DNA of 64,000 nucleotides from Ga0077555 sp046154645 (GTDB lineage: Bacteria; Pseudomonadota; Alphaproteobacteria; Rhizobiales; Hyphomicrobiaceae), in the NCBI GenBank assembly GCA_046154645.1, contig JBJXDZ010000039.1, positions 1 through 64,000 of the forward strand, written 5' to 3'. Of this stretch, positions 36,383-45,218 are shown in pieces. The first letter of the stretch is position 1, and every line of letters starts with the position of its first letter. A program made the position numbers and the translations under genes. The notes beneath the pieces were generated by a model. The model saw only the letters and a program-made list of their open reading frames with translations. It did not search any database and was not told the DNA's origin.

Positions 36383-37135
36383 CTAGAACTGATAGCGCCG
36401 CAGACCGCCATCGACGGGGATGACGGTGCCAGTGATGTAGCCGCCGAGCGGTGACACCAGATAGCTCACGAGACCGGCGACATCCTCGGGCTGGCCATAG
36501 CGGCCGACAGGGATCTCATTCTCCTCCTGCCACTTGCGGTACTCGGGCGTGTAGTTGCGCAGGATCTGCTCGCTGATGATGCGGCCAGGCGGAATCGAAT
36601 TGATGGTGATGCCGTATTTGCCGATCTCGCGCGAGAGGCCCTTGGCCCAGGCGTGGATGCCGGCCTTGGCGGAGAAGGCGCCGTTGACGCCGTCGGGCTC
36701 GGACTTGCCGGTGATGCAGATGATGCGGCCCCATTTCTTCGCGATCATCTGGTCGAGCAGCTTGTGCGTGAGCTGGCGTGGCCGTGTGAAGTTCAAGGTC
36801 ATGGCCTCATGCCATTGCGCCTCGGTGGCGTCCTTGCCGAAGTGGCGGCTGCCGCCGGCATTGTTGATGAGGATGTCGACGGAGCCGAGGCCGGCGAGGG
36901 CCTGCTTGGCGGTGGTCTCGGCAGCGTCCTCGGCGAGCACGTCCTGCACGATGATGACGGGTTTGACACCGCCGGCAGCGACGATCTTGCCTGAGAGCTC
37001 CTCGAGCAGGTTGCCACGGCGGGCGGCGATGGCAAGGCGCACGCCTTCAGCGGCGAGGGCTTCGGCAATGCCGCGGCCGATCCCCATGCTGGCGCCGGTG
37101 ACCAGTGCTGTCTTGCCCTTGAGTTTCAGATCCAT
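36383..37135 (-). CDS. SDR-family protein lacking the catalytic Tyr
   Basis: 250 residues from ATG 37135. The cofactor motif TGASMGIGRG and NNAG are normal, but at the catalytic position the motif reads AFSAK instead of YxxxK (in GVNGAFSAKAGIHAW), so Tyr is replaced by Phe. The Ser-containing strand is IICITGKS. The lid is long (ERILRNYTPEY-like helices). It may be inactive or have a different mechanism; a binding or regulatory role cannot be excluded. Confidence 0.85.
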   Translation of the reverse strand: MDLKLKGKTALVTGASMGIGRGIAEALAAEGVRLAIAARRGNLLEELSGKIVAAGGVKPVIIVQDVLAEDAAETTAKQALAGLGSVDILINNAGGSRHFGKDATEAQWHEAMTLNFTRPRQLTHKLLDQMIAKKWGRIICITGKSEPDGVNGAFSAKAGIHAWAKGLSREIGKYGITINSIPPGRIISEQILRNYTPEYRKWQEENEIPVGRYGQPEDVAGLVSYLVSPLGGYITGTVIPVDGGLRRYQF

Positions 37136-37329
37136 GGTGGCGGTTCCTGTTGCGATGATTAGCTGAGGGGAACCTAGCGCTCGGGACGATGGATGCAAGC
37201 AGCGCGGTTGGATCGGCGACACGTGACGACGGGTGGAGAACACCGACTTTCACTTTCAAGAGTGCCACATGCTCGCGCCGGAGGTTCGCCCGGGGGCCGG
37301 GTGGGCATGGATGGATGATGCCCAACAAG

Positions 37330-37360
37330 CAAGCGCCCGATCCGGAGGATCGAGCGCTTG
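37330..37360. terminator. inverted repeat downstream of the Ala-rich gene
   Basis: A 14-bp stem with one mismatch (CAAGCGCCCGATCC paired with GGATCGAGCGCTTG) and a 3-nt loop, 43 bp past the stop of the Ala-rich gene (-). The T-run is weak on the minus strand and ATTTT on the plus strand. Candidate terminator. Confidence 0.45.
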
Positions 37361-37402
37361 ATTTTCGCACACGCGAGCAAGCGATTGCCGGTGCAGCGAA
37401 TG

Positions 37403-37927
37403 CTAGTCCTTCTTCGCCTCGGCCTTCTTGGCCGGCACCTTTTTTACGGCTTTTGGCGCTTCGGCCGGGGCGACAGCCGGCGGCGTTGCCACGGCACCCG
37501 CGGGCGCCTCGGTCTTCGGCTTTGGCGGCGCGTTGAAGGCGGCCGCACGGCGCGCAGCAACGTCGGCTTCCTTGGCCTTGACGGCAGCATCGCGCTTGGC
37601 GGCTTCGGCGGCGGCCTTCTTGGCCGCAGCGTCTGCCTTGGCCTGAGCAGCCGCCTCGCGGCGGGCCTGGGCGGCGGCGGCGCGCTTGGCGGCCTCGGCC
37701 TTGGCTGCCTCAGCCTTGGCATTGGCGGCGGCGGCCTGCTTGTTGGCGGCGTCGGCTTTGGCTTGAGCCGCAGCGGCCGTCTTTTTGGCGGCTTCGGCCT
37801 GAGTGTTGGCTTGGCCGGCGGTCTGCGCGCCGGCATCCAGTGTCGGGATCGTTGCCAGCACAGCGGCCAGCGACAGGCCGACAGCAGCTAGCCTCACGAT
37901 CCCCAAGTTTGTGATCCCCGTCTTCAT
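37403..37927 (-). CDS. secreted Ala/Lys-rich coiled-coil protein
   Basis: 174 residues from ATG 37927. A signal sequence (RLAAVGLSLAAVLATIPTLDAGA) is followed by about 100 residues of Ala, Lys, Glu and Asp with repeats such as AKAEAAKAEAAKRAAAAQA, which should form a long helix or coiled coil. It ends in a Pro/Lys-rich tail (KKVPAKKAEAKKD) that could bind acidic polymers. TolA-like or histone-like tails have this look, but no homology is claimed. Composition bias makes any database match unreliable. Confidence 0.7.
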   Translation of the reverse strand: MKTGITNLGIVRLAAVGLSLAAVLATIPTLDAGAQTAGQANTQAEAAKKTAAAAQAKADAANKQAAAANAKAEAAKAEAAKRAAAAQARREAAAQAKADAAAKKAAAEAAKRDAAVKAKEADVAARRAAAFNAPPKPKTEAPAGAVATPPAVAPAEAPKAVKKVPAKKAEAKKD

Positions 37928-38193
37928 GGTGACGTCTCTCCACGCTGAACACATCAGTCCCCACGCACGGAGCGCAGCGCCCCAAGGCCGGTGCGCCCCA
38001 CACAGGCGCGACATTAGGGCAAGCAATGTCTGCAGACCAGATTGATCGGCTGGCAGAACACTTTCGCCGGCGCGAAGGAGATGTTGCGGCAACTGTAGAG
38101 CGGAGCGGCAGAGGGATGTTCACGCGCCTTGGAAGTCCGCGCATGCGGTCTGACGGGGCCATGGCGGAGCGATCGGGCGTTGCCCTTGGCGAC

Positions 38194-38985
38194 CTACCTC
38201 TCCGTCCCCGCGTCCACGATGATGCCGGCGCCGCGGTAGCCGCCGTCGACGGCGATGATCTCGCCGGTGACGTAGCTCGATTGTCCCTCGTCGAGCAGGA
38301 AGTGGATCACGCTCGCGATCTCGTCCGGCTCCGAGTAGCGCTTCATCGGGATGTAGCGATGGTAAAGGTCGCGATCGGCCTGCGTGTGGATGGCCTTCAC
38401 CATCGGTGTCTCGACAGGGCCTGGCGCTACGGCGTTGACGCGGATCTTGAAGGGGGCGAGATCATTGGCCATCACCTGCGTCAGCGTCACCACCGCGCCC
38501 TTGGAGGCGCCATAGGCCGAGCGCCCCTTGGAGCCGCGAAGCCCTGAGATCGAGGCGATGTTGACGATCGCTCCGCCGCCGGTGTCGATCATGATGCGGG
38601 CCGCCGCCCGTCCGACCAGGAAGGTGCCGACCACGTTGACGTCCATGATCTTGCGGAACAGATCGACGGGTGTGTCGAGCACGTGCTTGTCGGCCGCGAT
38701 GCCGGCTGAGTTGACCACGCCCGTGATGCCGCCGAAGGCTTCGACGGTCTCCTTCACGGCGCGATCGACGGCCTTCTCGTTGGTGACGTCGAGGGCCATG
38801 AAGCGGACGGCTTTGGATTTGCCATGCGCGGCTTTGACATCGGTCAAGGCCGCCTCGGTCAGGTCGAGAAAGGCCACCGACCAGCCCTTGCCGAGCAGCA
38901 ACTCGGCGGTGGCGCGCCCGATGCCAGAGCCTGCGCCGGTGACGATAGCTACGTGTTTCTGGCTCTTTGCCGGTGCTTTGGCCAT
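38194..38985 (-). CDS. SDR-family oxidoreductase
   Basis: 263 residues. TGAGSGIGRATAEL, NSAG, Ser in NIASISG and YGASK make a complete classical SDR. The end SSYVTGEIIAVDGGYRGAG is typical. The substrate is unknown. The start MAKAPAKSQKHVAIV is the only clear choice. It lies 266 bp upstream of the Ala-rich gene on the same strand. Confidence 0.9.
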   Translation of the reverse strand: MAKAPAKSQKHVAIVTGAGSGIGRATAELLLGKGWSVAFLDLTEAALTDVKAAHGKSKAVRFMALDVTNEKAVDRAVKETVEAFGGITGVVNSAGIAADKHVLDTPVDLFRKIMDVNVVGTFLVGRAAARIMIDTGGGAIVNIASISGLRGSKGRSAYGASKGAVVTLTQVMANDLAPFKIRVNAVAPGPVETPMVKAIHTQADRDLYHRYIPMKRYSEPDEIASVIHFLLDEGQSSYVTGEIIAVDGGYRGAGIIVDAGTER

Positions 38986-39302
38986 GGCCTACTCGCAGTC
39001 CGCTTGCTGGGTGTCGACGACGTCGTGCGACACAAGTTAGCCGGATTGCGGAAGGCGTCAAAGGCTGGGCGTCAAAGGCTGGGCGTCCAGGGCTGGGCGT
39101 CCAGGGCTGGCGGGGCATCGGCACCGCCCCTCGATTGGCCAAATGCCTCGCGCAGCCTCAGGGATGCTGCTGCAGAGCCATGGGCTGACCTCAAGCCAGG
39201 GTCGGTGCCGACGGGGTGGCGCAGGCTGCCGGCGGGCAGATTTTCGAGTTAACCCACTTTCGGCGCGGAAGTGGTTAATCGCGCGGCGCTGCTCGCCTGT
39301 CG
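38986..39302. other. intergenic region carrying the 14-bp repeat
   Basis: No supported gene. Apart from the repeat (39055-39110) I see nothing clearly structured. It should contain the promoter of the SDR (38194-38985) and the end of the SAF-domain dehydrogenase unit. Confidence 0.5.
39055..39110. repeat. 14-bp direct tandem repeat, four copies
   Basis: GCGTCAAAGGCTGG twice, then GCGTCCAGGGCTGG twice, head to tail. It lies inside a 317-bp intergenic gap (38986-39302) that otherwise shows no gene. The 14-bp period breaks any reading frame, so it is non-coding: replication slippage or a binding array. It is upstream of the SDR at 38194-38985 (-). Confidence 0.85.
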
Positions 39303-40655
39303 TCAGAACGTGTTCGGGCGGCTGAATACCGCTTCCATCTCGCGGCGGAACTTGTAGGCGTGGTCCGTGGTGTCGATCTCGACGTCGGACCACTTCAGGC
39401 GCTGGCCTGCCTTGATATCGGCCTTGAGCTTGACGTGGCTGGCGAGGCCGAGCGGCAGGAAACCTTCCTTCAGTGACAGTTCCGCCGGGGTCTGCTTGCC
39501 CCAGACGCAGAAGCCGCCCTCGCCATCGAGCATCTCGCCCTTTTTCAAGGCCCGCTTGGCAGTCGCCACCACGTCGGAATTGAAGCAGAAGGCCGAGCCG
39601 GTCGGTTCCTTGCGCAGCACGGCGGAGGCAACCGACAAGCCCAGCTCCAGCCCGATCATGTGTGTCGGACGATAGAGCGAGGCAAACTTGCCGCTTTTGT
39701 CCTGCAGCATGTTGTACTCGCCAAAGCACTGATGCGCGTAGGTGCTGGGCGAGGTGATTACCACGTAGGTGCCCATGGCCAGATGATGTGGGATATCCGT
39801 CTCGTCGCGCGTGACGGAGGACACGACTTCCGTGACGCCGGCCTTCTCGAGCGTACCGCCTTCCGAGCGCGGCTTGCAGATCTCCGACAATTCGAATCGG
39901 GAGGCGGGCGGGAATGCCAGGCCATTCGTTTGCGGCATCAGGCCGGTGGCGTTGCACACGGCGGACATCTCGATGCCGGACTTGGTGCCGTCGATGAACG
40001 AGTTGAACATCTTCGGATTTATGTGGCTGCGATCCTTGATGGTCAGATACTTGTCCAGGATGTCCCACACCGTGTCCGGGTTCGACTGGTGGTAGTGCGT
40101 GTTGTAGCGGGTGCCCTTGCCGGCAGCGACGACCTCGAATCCACACGAGCGCGCCCAGTCGACGTGCTCGCAGATTAGCGCGGGCTGGTCGCCCCAGGCC
40201 ATCGAATAGACCACGCCCTTTTCGCGCGCCCGCTTGGCGATCAGCGGTCCGGCCAAGGCATCGGCCTCGACGTTGACCATGACGACGTGCTTGCCGGCTT
40301 CGATGGCGGCCATGGCATGGCGAATGCCGATGGCGGGATCGCCCGTCACCTCGATGATGACCTCGATCTCCGGGCAATTGATGACCGCCATGGCGTCGTC
40401 GGTGACGTGCGTCTTGCCGGTTTTCAGGGCTTCGCTCAGCGACTTGGCGTCGATCTGTTCCTTCGGCCAGGCCACGCCTTGGAGCCGCTCGCGGGCCCGC
40501 GCCGGCATCAGGTCTGCGAGCCCGACCAGATGCATGCCCGTCGTCACGCGGCACTGGGACAGGAACATGGTGCCGAACTTGCCGGCGCCGATCTGGCCGA
40601 TGCGGACGGGACGGTTCTGCGCCGCGCGTTCGCGCAGCATGAAGGATAGATTCAT
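39303..40655 (-). CDS. predicted homoserine dehydrogenase-like oxidoreductase with SAF domain (COG4091-type)
   Basis: 450 residues from ATG 40655. The N-terminal Rossmann motif is VRIGQIGAGKFGTMFLSQC (residues about 17-28). A Gfo/Idh-like middle has EVTGDPAIGIRHAMAAIEAGKHVVMVNVEAD and the dimer-type GKGTRYNTHYHQSNPDTVW. The C-terminal SAF-like segment reads LPLGLASHVKLKADIKAGQRLKWSDVEID. In COG4091 proteins this architecture is predicted only; substrates are reported to be sugar- or acid-like. Here it stands alone, 212 bp from the next gene. Confidence 0.85.
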   Translation of the reverse strand: MNLSFMLRERAAQNRPVRIGQIGAGKFGTMFLSQCRVTTGMHLVGLADLMPARARERLQGVAWPKEQIDAKSLSEALKTGKTHVTDDAMAVINCPEIEVIIEVTGDPAIGIRHAMAAIEAGKHVVMVNVEADALAGPLIAKRAREKGVVYSMAWGDQPALICEHVDWARSCGFEVVAAGKGTRYNTHYHQSNPDTVWDILDKYLTIKDRSHINPKMFNSFIDGTKSGIEMSAVCNATGLMPQTNGLAFPPASRFELSEICKPRSEGGTLEKAGVTEVVSSVTRDETDIPHHLAMGTYVVITSPSTYAHQCFGEYNMLQDKSGKFASLYRPTHMIGLELGLSVASAVLRKEPTGSAFCFNSDVVATAKRALKKGEMLDGEGGFCVWGKQTPAELSLKEGFLPLGLASHVKLKADIKAGQRLKWSDVEIDTTDHAYKFRREMEAVFSRPNTF

Positions 40656-40867
40656 AGGGCTTGCCTCAGTCGAGTTTGGCTCCGAGCGCCATGTCAAAGC
40701 ACATGGCGCCGGGGCGGGCAAGGAACCGCGGAGCTTGCCCCGTGCACGTGGTACGGCGCGTCGGTGCGAGCGTCGGTGCTGCCGTGGCGGCGAAACTCTA
40801 TCGGTACCAATTTGAAGCGAAGATTGAAGCGGTATTAACCAATCTGGCCGAAGATCACGTCGTCGGC

Positions 40868-41305
40868 ATGATGGTCGATTGCGATCCGGAGATCCTGCGT
40901 ATGCTGCGCTGGCTGATTGGAATCTGTGGCCGCCTGTTTCGGCAGACCGACCACGAGAGTGGCAGCTACGATGCCGTGTCGGGCGACGGAGGCGAGCCAT
41001 CAGAGTTGTCCGCCGCAACGATGCCGCTCCAGGTTCGCCGGAAATTCATGCTGGCGGCCAGGATTGCCTCGACCCATTCCCTGAACGTGCCGGTTGCGCG
41101 CGCCCGCGAACCGAAGCCGCGCGTGTCATCGACCAAACCGACTCCTAAGCCGCTCGACGCCATCGCGAAGAAGGCATCGGTGCGGCGGGCGATCGTGTTG
41201 GCGGCTCGGCAACCAGCCAAGCCGGCAAAGCGCACAGCCGAGGTTGTCCGCTTGCGACCGCGGATGGGCGGCATGCGCCCGGTTCGCGTCGCGAAGGCAG
41301 CTTGA
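40868..41305 (+). CDS. hypothetical basic protein
   Basis: 145 residues from ATG 40868; the frame is open from 40661 but the upstream part looks non-coding. A short hydrophobic segment (LRMLRWLIGICGRLF) lies near the N-terminus. The second half is strongly basic and Pro/Lys/Arg-rich (AKKASVRRAIVLAARQPAKPAKRTAEV), ending VRVAKAA. DNA or RNA binding is possible from charge alone. An inverted repeat follows directly after the stop, which supports a real gene end. Low family recognition. Confidence 0.52.
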   Translation: MMVDCDPEILRMLRWLIGICGRLFRQTDHESGSYDAVSGDGGEPSELSAATMPLQVRRKFMLAARIASTHSLNVPVARAREPKPRVSSTKPTPKPLDAIAKKASVRRAIVLAARQPAKPAKRTAEVVRLRPRMGGMRPVRVAKAA

Positions 41306-41308
41306 GGT

Positions 41309-41336
41309 CAGCCCATAGCAGGCTGGCTATCGGCTG
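41309..41336. terminator. inverted repeat between convergent genes
   Basis: CAGCCCATAGC and GCTATCGGCTG, 10 of 11 paired, 6-nt loop. It lies 4 bp past the stop of the basic protein (+) and 9 bp before the end of the Omp gene (-). Likely bidirectional terminator. Confidence 0.5.
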
Positions 41337-41344
41337 TCGGGTCC

Positions 41345-42040
41345 TCAGAACTTGAACGAGACGCCGGCGCGGACCTGCGAGAAATCCGGGTCGTAATTGT
41401 TCGTCTGGCCGTTGTGGATGACGCGCTCGTTGCCGAGATCGGTGTAGAGATACTCGAGCCGCAGCGTGACGTTGCTCGAGATCATCATCTCGCCGCCGAG
41501 CCCTACCTGGTAGCCGAGGAAGGTCTCGGAGCGGGACTGGCCGCCGGAAACGTTGAAATCCATGTTGGCCCAGGCGAGGCCTGCCGTGCCGTAGAGCAGC
41601 AGCGAGGGCGTCGCCAGGAAACCGAGGCGGCCACGTACGGACCCCATGGCATTGAGTTCGGTTTCGAGATTGCCCCCGGCCGTCGAGCGGCTGGACGACA
41701 GTCCACCCGTGCCGATGTCGGCCTCAAGGCCATAAACCGTGGATCCTGCCTGCCAGTTATAGCCGGCGAAGATGGTGCCGAGCATGCCCGACTGTTCGTA
41801 GGTGAAGTTGCCGAGCTGCCCGCGCGACTGGCCTTCGCCCCAGCCGTAGCCGAGCGTGCCGCCGAGATAGAAGCCGGCCCAACGGTCATAGTTGTAGGGT
41901 CGTTCGAGCGGCGGGGCGAAATCCGGCGGTGGCCGCACCGGCCGGGCGCCACCCAGATCTGCCGCCTGCACGGGCGTCCAGAGCGACACCCCCACCAGGG
42001 CAACACTGGACAAGAGCGCACTCTTCACGAAGCTTCGCAT
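41345..42040 (-). CDS. outer-membrane beta-barrel protein (Omp25/Omp31-like)
   Basis: 231 residues. The signal peptide MRSFVKSALLSSVALVGVSLWTPVQAA is followed by a Pro-rich linker (RPPPDFAPPLERP), then an eight-stranded barrel: WAGFYLGGTLGYGWG, GTIFAGYNWQAG, the end FSQVRAGVSFKF with terminal Phe and LRLEYLYTDLGNE. This is the Omp25/Omp31 family of Hyphomicrobiales (OmpA-like barrel, surface adhesion or structure). Single gene. Confidence 0.93.
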   Translation of the reverse strand: MRSFVKSALLSSVALVGVSLWTPVQAADLGGARPVRPPPDFAPPLERPYNYDRWAGFYLGGTLGYGWGEGQSRGQLGNFTYEQSGMLGTIFAGYNWQAGSTVYGLEADIGTGGLSSSRSTAGGNLETELNAMGSVRGRLGFLATPSLLLYGTAGLAWANMDFNVSGGQSRSETFLGYQVGLGGEMMISSNVTLRLEYLYTDLGNERVIHNGQTNNYDPDFSQVRAGVSFKF

Positions 42041-42216
42041 TTCGCCGGTCTCCTAAGCTGAACCCAATCCGAGGTTCCTGCTTGGCGGGGTAGCAACCGA
42101 GTTCGGCGAAAAGGGGAGGCGAAAGCGGCCGGTTTAGGGTCACTTCAAGGCAGGCTGCGGGGGCGCCGCTTGGCATCGCAGTAACCCTGATTGTGAGCAC
42201 AAGTCGTGTGTCGGGT

Positions 42217-42675
42217 TCAGCGCCGCGCCGTAAAGAACGACGACAGCAAGGCCGCTGCCGCCTGCTCACCAATGCCGCCGTAGACCTCCGGCGCGTGATG
42301 GCAGGTCGCATGCTGGAAAACCCGGGGCCCATGCTCGACGCCGCCACTCTTGGGATCGGCGGCACCGAAATAGAGCCGGCGCAGGCGGGCAGCTGAAATC
42401 GCGCCGGCACACATCGGGCAGGGTTCCAGCGTGACATAGAGATCGCAACCGGTGAGCCGTTCCGCCCCCAACACCGCCGCAGCTTGCCGTATGGCCAGCA
42501 TCTCGGCGTGCGCGGTCGGGTCATTCAGGGCGCGCGTTTGGTTGCCTGCCGCAGCCAGCACAGTGCCATCCGGGCCTACGACCACGGCCCCCACAGGCAC
42601 CTCGCCGCGCTCGGCTGCCGCCCGCGCTTCACCAAGTGCCTGCTCCATGTGGCTCGAACGCGCAATGGGTGCCAT
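42217..42675 (-). CDS. tadA: tRNA-specific adenosine deaminase
   Basis: 152 residues. It converts A34 to inosine in tRNA-Arg(ACG). Zinc site: His and Glu in DPTAHAEMLAIRQAA and Cys pair in TLEPCPMCAGAI. Deaminase fold of normal length. Divergent from the pseudouridine synthase gene, whose start is 39 bp away. Confidence 0.95.
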   Translation of the reverse strand: MAPIARSSHMEQALGEARAAAERGEVPVGAVVVGPDGTVLAAAGNQTRALNDPTAHAEMLAIRQAAAVLGAERLTGCDLYVTLEPCPMCAGAISAARLRRLYFGAADPKSGGVEHGPRVFQHATCHHAPEVYGGIGEQAAAALLSSFFTARR

Positions 42676-42713
42676 AAGGGGTCTCGAGAATCTTGAGCGA
42701 GTCGCAGCATATC

Positions 42714-43637
42714 ATGTCGCCCCCGGATAGCCGTCAACGCCGCCCCGCAACAAAAAAGTGGGCACCCACCGAGGCTGAGGCGGGCGCTGGCCAGCCGCGC
42801 ACGGAGCCGATGCGGATCGCCAAGGCGCTGGCCCGGGCGGGGCTGTGCTCGCGCCGCGATGCCGAGCGCTGGATTGCCGAAGGCCGCGTCACGGTCAACG
42901 GCCGCGTGCTCTCGAGTCCGGCCCTGGATGTCAGTCCCGAGGACAAGATCGTCGTCGACGGCAAGCCGCTGCCCACCGCCGAGCCGCCGAAGCTGTGGCG
43001 CTATCACAAGCCGCGTGGCCTGGTGACGACCCACAAAGATCCGCAGGGCCGACCGACCGTATTCGATCACCTGCCGCCGGAGTTGCCGCGCGTCATCTCG
43101 GTCGGGCGGCTGGATTTCAACACCGAGGGACTGCTGCTGCTCACCAACGACGGCGCGCTGGCCCGCCACCTGGAACTGCCTTCGACCGGCTGGTTGCGCC
43201 GCTATCGCGTACGTGCGCATGGCTACGTCACCGAGGCCTCGATCGCCAAGCTCAAGGAAGGCATCGAGATCGAAGGTGTCCGTTATGGCCCGATCGACGC
43301 CCAGATCGACAAGGTGCAGGGCCACAACACCTGGCTGTCGATCGGGTTGCGCGAGGGCAAGAACCGCGAGGTGCGCAAGATCCTGGCCTCCTTGAATCTC
43401 GACGTGAACCGCCTGATCCGCGTTTCCTTCGGGCCCTTTCAGCTGCTCGAGCTGGAACCGGGCCGGATCGATCCGGTCAAGCGCCACGTGCTGATCGATC
43501 AGCTCGGCACCAAGCTCGCCGCCGACTTGGGCCTGTCCGCCGAAACCGATCCGCAGCGCACGCACAAGCCGCGTAAAGCAGCCAAGGCCGGTAGCGGGGC
43601 TACGAGCAAAACCAGCACTCTCGACGAGTCTGAATGA
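42714..43637 (+). CDS. RsuA/RluB-family rRNA pseudouridine synthase
   Basis: 307 residues if started at ATG 42714; TTG 42693 and ATG 42810 are in frame. The S4 domain opens at MRIAKALARAGLCSRRDAERWI. The catalytic Asp is in VGRLDFNTEGLLLLTNDG, and LREGKNREVRKILA is the family C-motif. It probably modifies 23S or 16S rRNA (RluB versus RsuA undecided). A basic tail (HKPRKAAKAGSG) follows. rsmD begins 7 bp later. Confidence 0.92.
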   Translation: MSPPDSRQRRPATKKWAPTEAEAGAGQPRTEPMRIAKALARAGLCSRRDAERWIAEGRVTVNGRVLSSPALDVSPEDKIVVDGKPLPTAEPPKLWRYHKPRGLVTTHKDPQGRPTVFDHLPPELPRVISVGRLDFNTEGLLLLTNDGALARHLELPSTGWLRRYRVRAHGYVTEASIAKLKEGIEIEGVRYGPIDAQIDKVQGHNTWLSIGLREGKNREVRKILASLNLDVNRLIRVSFGPFQLLELEPGRIDPVKRHVLIDQLGTKLAADLGLSAETDPQRTHKPRKAAKAGSGATSKTSTLDESE

Positions 43638-43644
43638 GGCCCGC

Positions 43645-44214
43645 ATGAGGATCGTCGGCGGCAGGCTTCGTGGTCGGGCACTTGTGACGCCGGCGGACCA
43701 GCGCATCCGGCCGACGTCGGACCGTGTGCGCGAAGCCGTGTTCAATATCCTGGCGCATGGCATCGATGATTTCGCGCTGCAGGGCGCCCTGGTGCTGGAC
43801 CTGTTCGCCGGTACCGGGGCGCTGGGCCTCGAAGCCCTTTCGCGCGGCGCCGCCAGTTGCCTGTTCGTGGAGGAGGATGCCGAAGCCCGCGGCCTGATCC
43901 GCGACAACATCGAGGCGTTCGGCCTCACTGGCGTCACCCGCATCTACCGGCGCGACGCGACGGATCTGGGCGACGCCGGCAACCGCGAGCCGTTCACGCT
44001 TGCCTTCCTCGATCCGCCCTATGGCAAGGGCCTCGGCGCATTGGCGATCGCCTCGGCGATGGCCGGCAAATGGCTGGCTCCAGGTGCCGTCGTTGTCCTC
44101 GAGGAACGCGCCGATACGACAATTACCTGGCCGCCCGGCTGCGCGCCCTTCGATCGGCGCGCCTGGGGCGATACCGAGGTGCACTTCGCCCGCGCCATGC
44201 CGCAGATTCCATGA
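43645..44214 (+). CDS. rsmD: 16S rRNA (guanine966-N2)-methyltransferase
   Basis: 189 residues. It opens MRIVGGRLRGRALVTPADQRIRPTSDRVREAVFNIL, the RsmD N-terminus. The SAM-binding motif is LDLFAGTGALGLEALSRGA and catalysis is through LDPPYGKG (DPPY). Length normal. Seven bp after the pseudouridine synthase gene, so an rRNA-modification operon. Confidence 0.95.
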   Translation: MRIVGGRLRGRALVTPADQRIRPTSDRVREAVFNILAHGIDDFALQGALVLDLFAGTGALGLEALSRGAASCLFVEEDAEARGLIRDNIEAFGLTGVTRIYRRDATDLGDAGNREPFTLAFLDPPYGKGLGALAIASAMAGKWLAPGAVVVLEERADTTITWPPGCAPFDRRAWGDTEVHFARAMPQIP

Positions 44215-44224
44215 GCCGCGCCCA

Positions 44225-45205
44225 ATGACCGTGACCGCCGATACTGCCGCGCAGACAGCCGCCGAGCGCCGCCGCGGCTGGTTCGATGCTGCCGGTTTCG
44301 TCGTGGCGCTGACGGCCCTGAACATCGCCTATGGCTTGGCCCATGCGGCTGGCGCGCATCCTGTCGCCTTTCTCGTCTACGCCATGCTCATTGCGGCCAT
44401 GTCCCTGTTGCTCATCACCGGTCCCGGCCCCCATTGGCTGGCGGTGATCCGCCACCCGCTGAGCTGGGTGGTCGGCTTCGGCATCATCGGCATGGAGGCT
44501 GGCTACTATCTGCTGCTGCTCTACGTGACTCCAGCCGAGGGCAGCGTGCTCAATCGCATCAACCTGCCGGTCTCGATCCTGGCGGGCTGGTTGCTGTTCG
44601 GGCGGCGGACATCGTTGATTTCGTTCAGCGGCATCGTCCTGATGAGCATGGCCGTCGGCCTCTATGTGACCACCATCCCGCATGATGTCGTATGGATGGC
44701 GCTGTTTCTCGGCACGCTGTGCGCGCTGATCTCGGTGACCCGCAATTTCTCGGCTGAGTTCCATCCCTGGAACCGCAGCGCCAAGACCGTCTTCGAGAAA
44801 ATGCGCATCACCGGCCTCATGCTGCTGGTGACCAGCGTTACCGGCACCGCAGTCGTCGGTGGTCTCATGGCGCTGGTGCACGGGGGCCTCGTGCCGCCAA
44901 GTGCGGCCATTCCGGCACCCGGGGCGTTCGCACATCTGCCAACGCTGGGGCTCGCAGCCTTCATGGGGGTGTTCGTGCTGACTGCCATGCAGTATTTCGG
45001 CTTCTCGGCCGTGGTTCGCATCGGCACCGAGCGCTTCATCGCTGCCGGCTCGATGGTTCCCGTCACCACCTTGCTGGTGCAGAACGTTGCCGCCATGCTG
45101 GGGGTGCTGCCGGTGGCCCTGGTCGACGGCCGCTTCATCGCCATCATGCTTGGTGTGGTCGTAGGCGTGTTCGTGTTCATTGCCGGTGGCCGGAAACAGC
45201 TCTGA
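44225..45205 (+). CDS. EamA-type DMT-superfamily permease
   Basis: 326 residues from ATG 44225. About ten hydrophobic helices, e.g. GFVVALTALNIAYGLAH, HPVAFLVYAMLIAAMSLLLIT and YLLLLYVTPAEGSVLNRINLP; the last matches the TPAEGSV half-repeat of EamA proteins. A drug/metabolite exporter is likely; the substrate is unknown. It overlaps rsmD transcription and precedes queC by 13 bp. Confidence 0.85.
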   Translation: MTVTADTAAQTAAERRRGWFDAAGFVVALTALNIAYGLAHAAGAHPVAFLVYAMLIAAMSLLLITGPGPHWLAVIRHPLSWVVGFGIIGMEAGYYLLLLYVTPAEGSVLNRINLPVSILAGWLLFGRRTSLISFSGIVLMSMAVGLYVTTIPHDVVWMALFLGTLCALISVTRNFSAEFHPWNRSAKTVFEKMRITGLMLLVTSVTGTAVVGGLMALVHGGLVPPSAAIPAPGAFAHLPTLGLAAFMGVFVLTAMQYFGFSAVVRIGTERFIAAGSMVPVTTLLVQNVAAMLGVLPVALVDGRFIAIMLGVVVGVFVFIAGGRKQL

Positions 45206-45218
45206 AGGAACGCGCAAC

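Noticed and set aside
39055..39110. CRISPR array
   Set aside because: Repeats are head to tail with no spacers and only 14 bp long.
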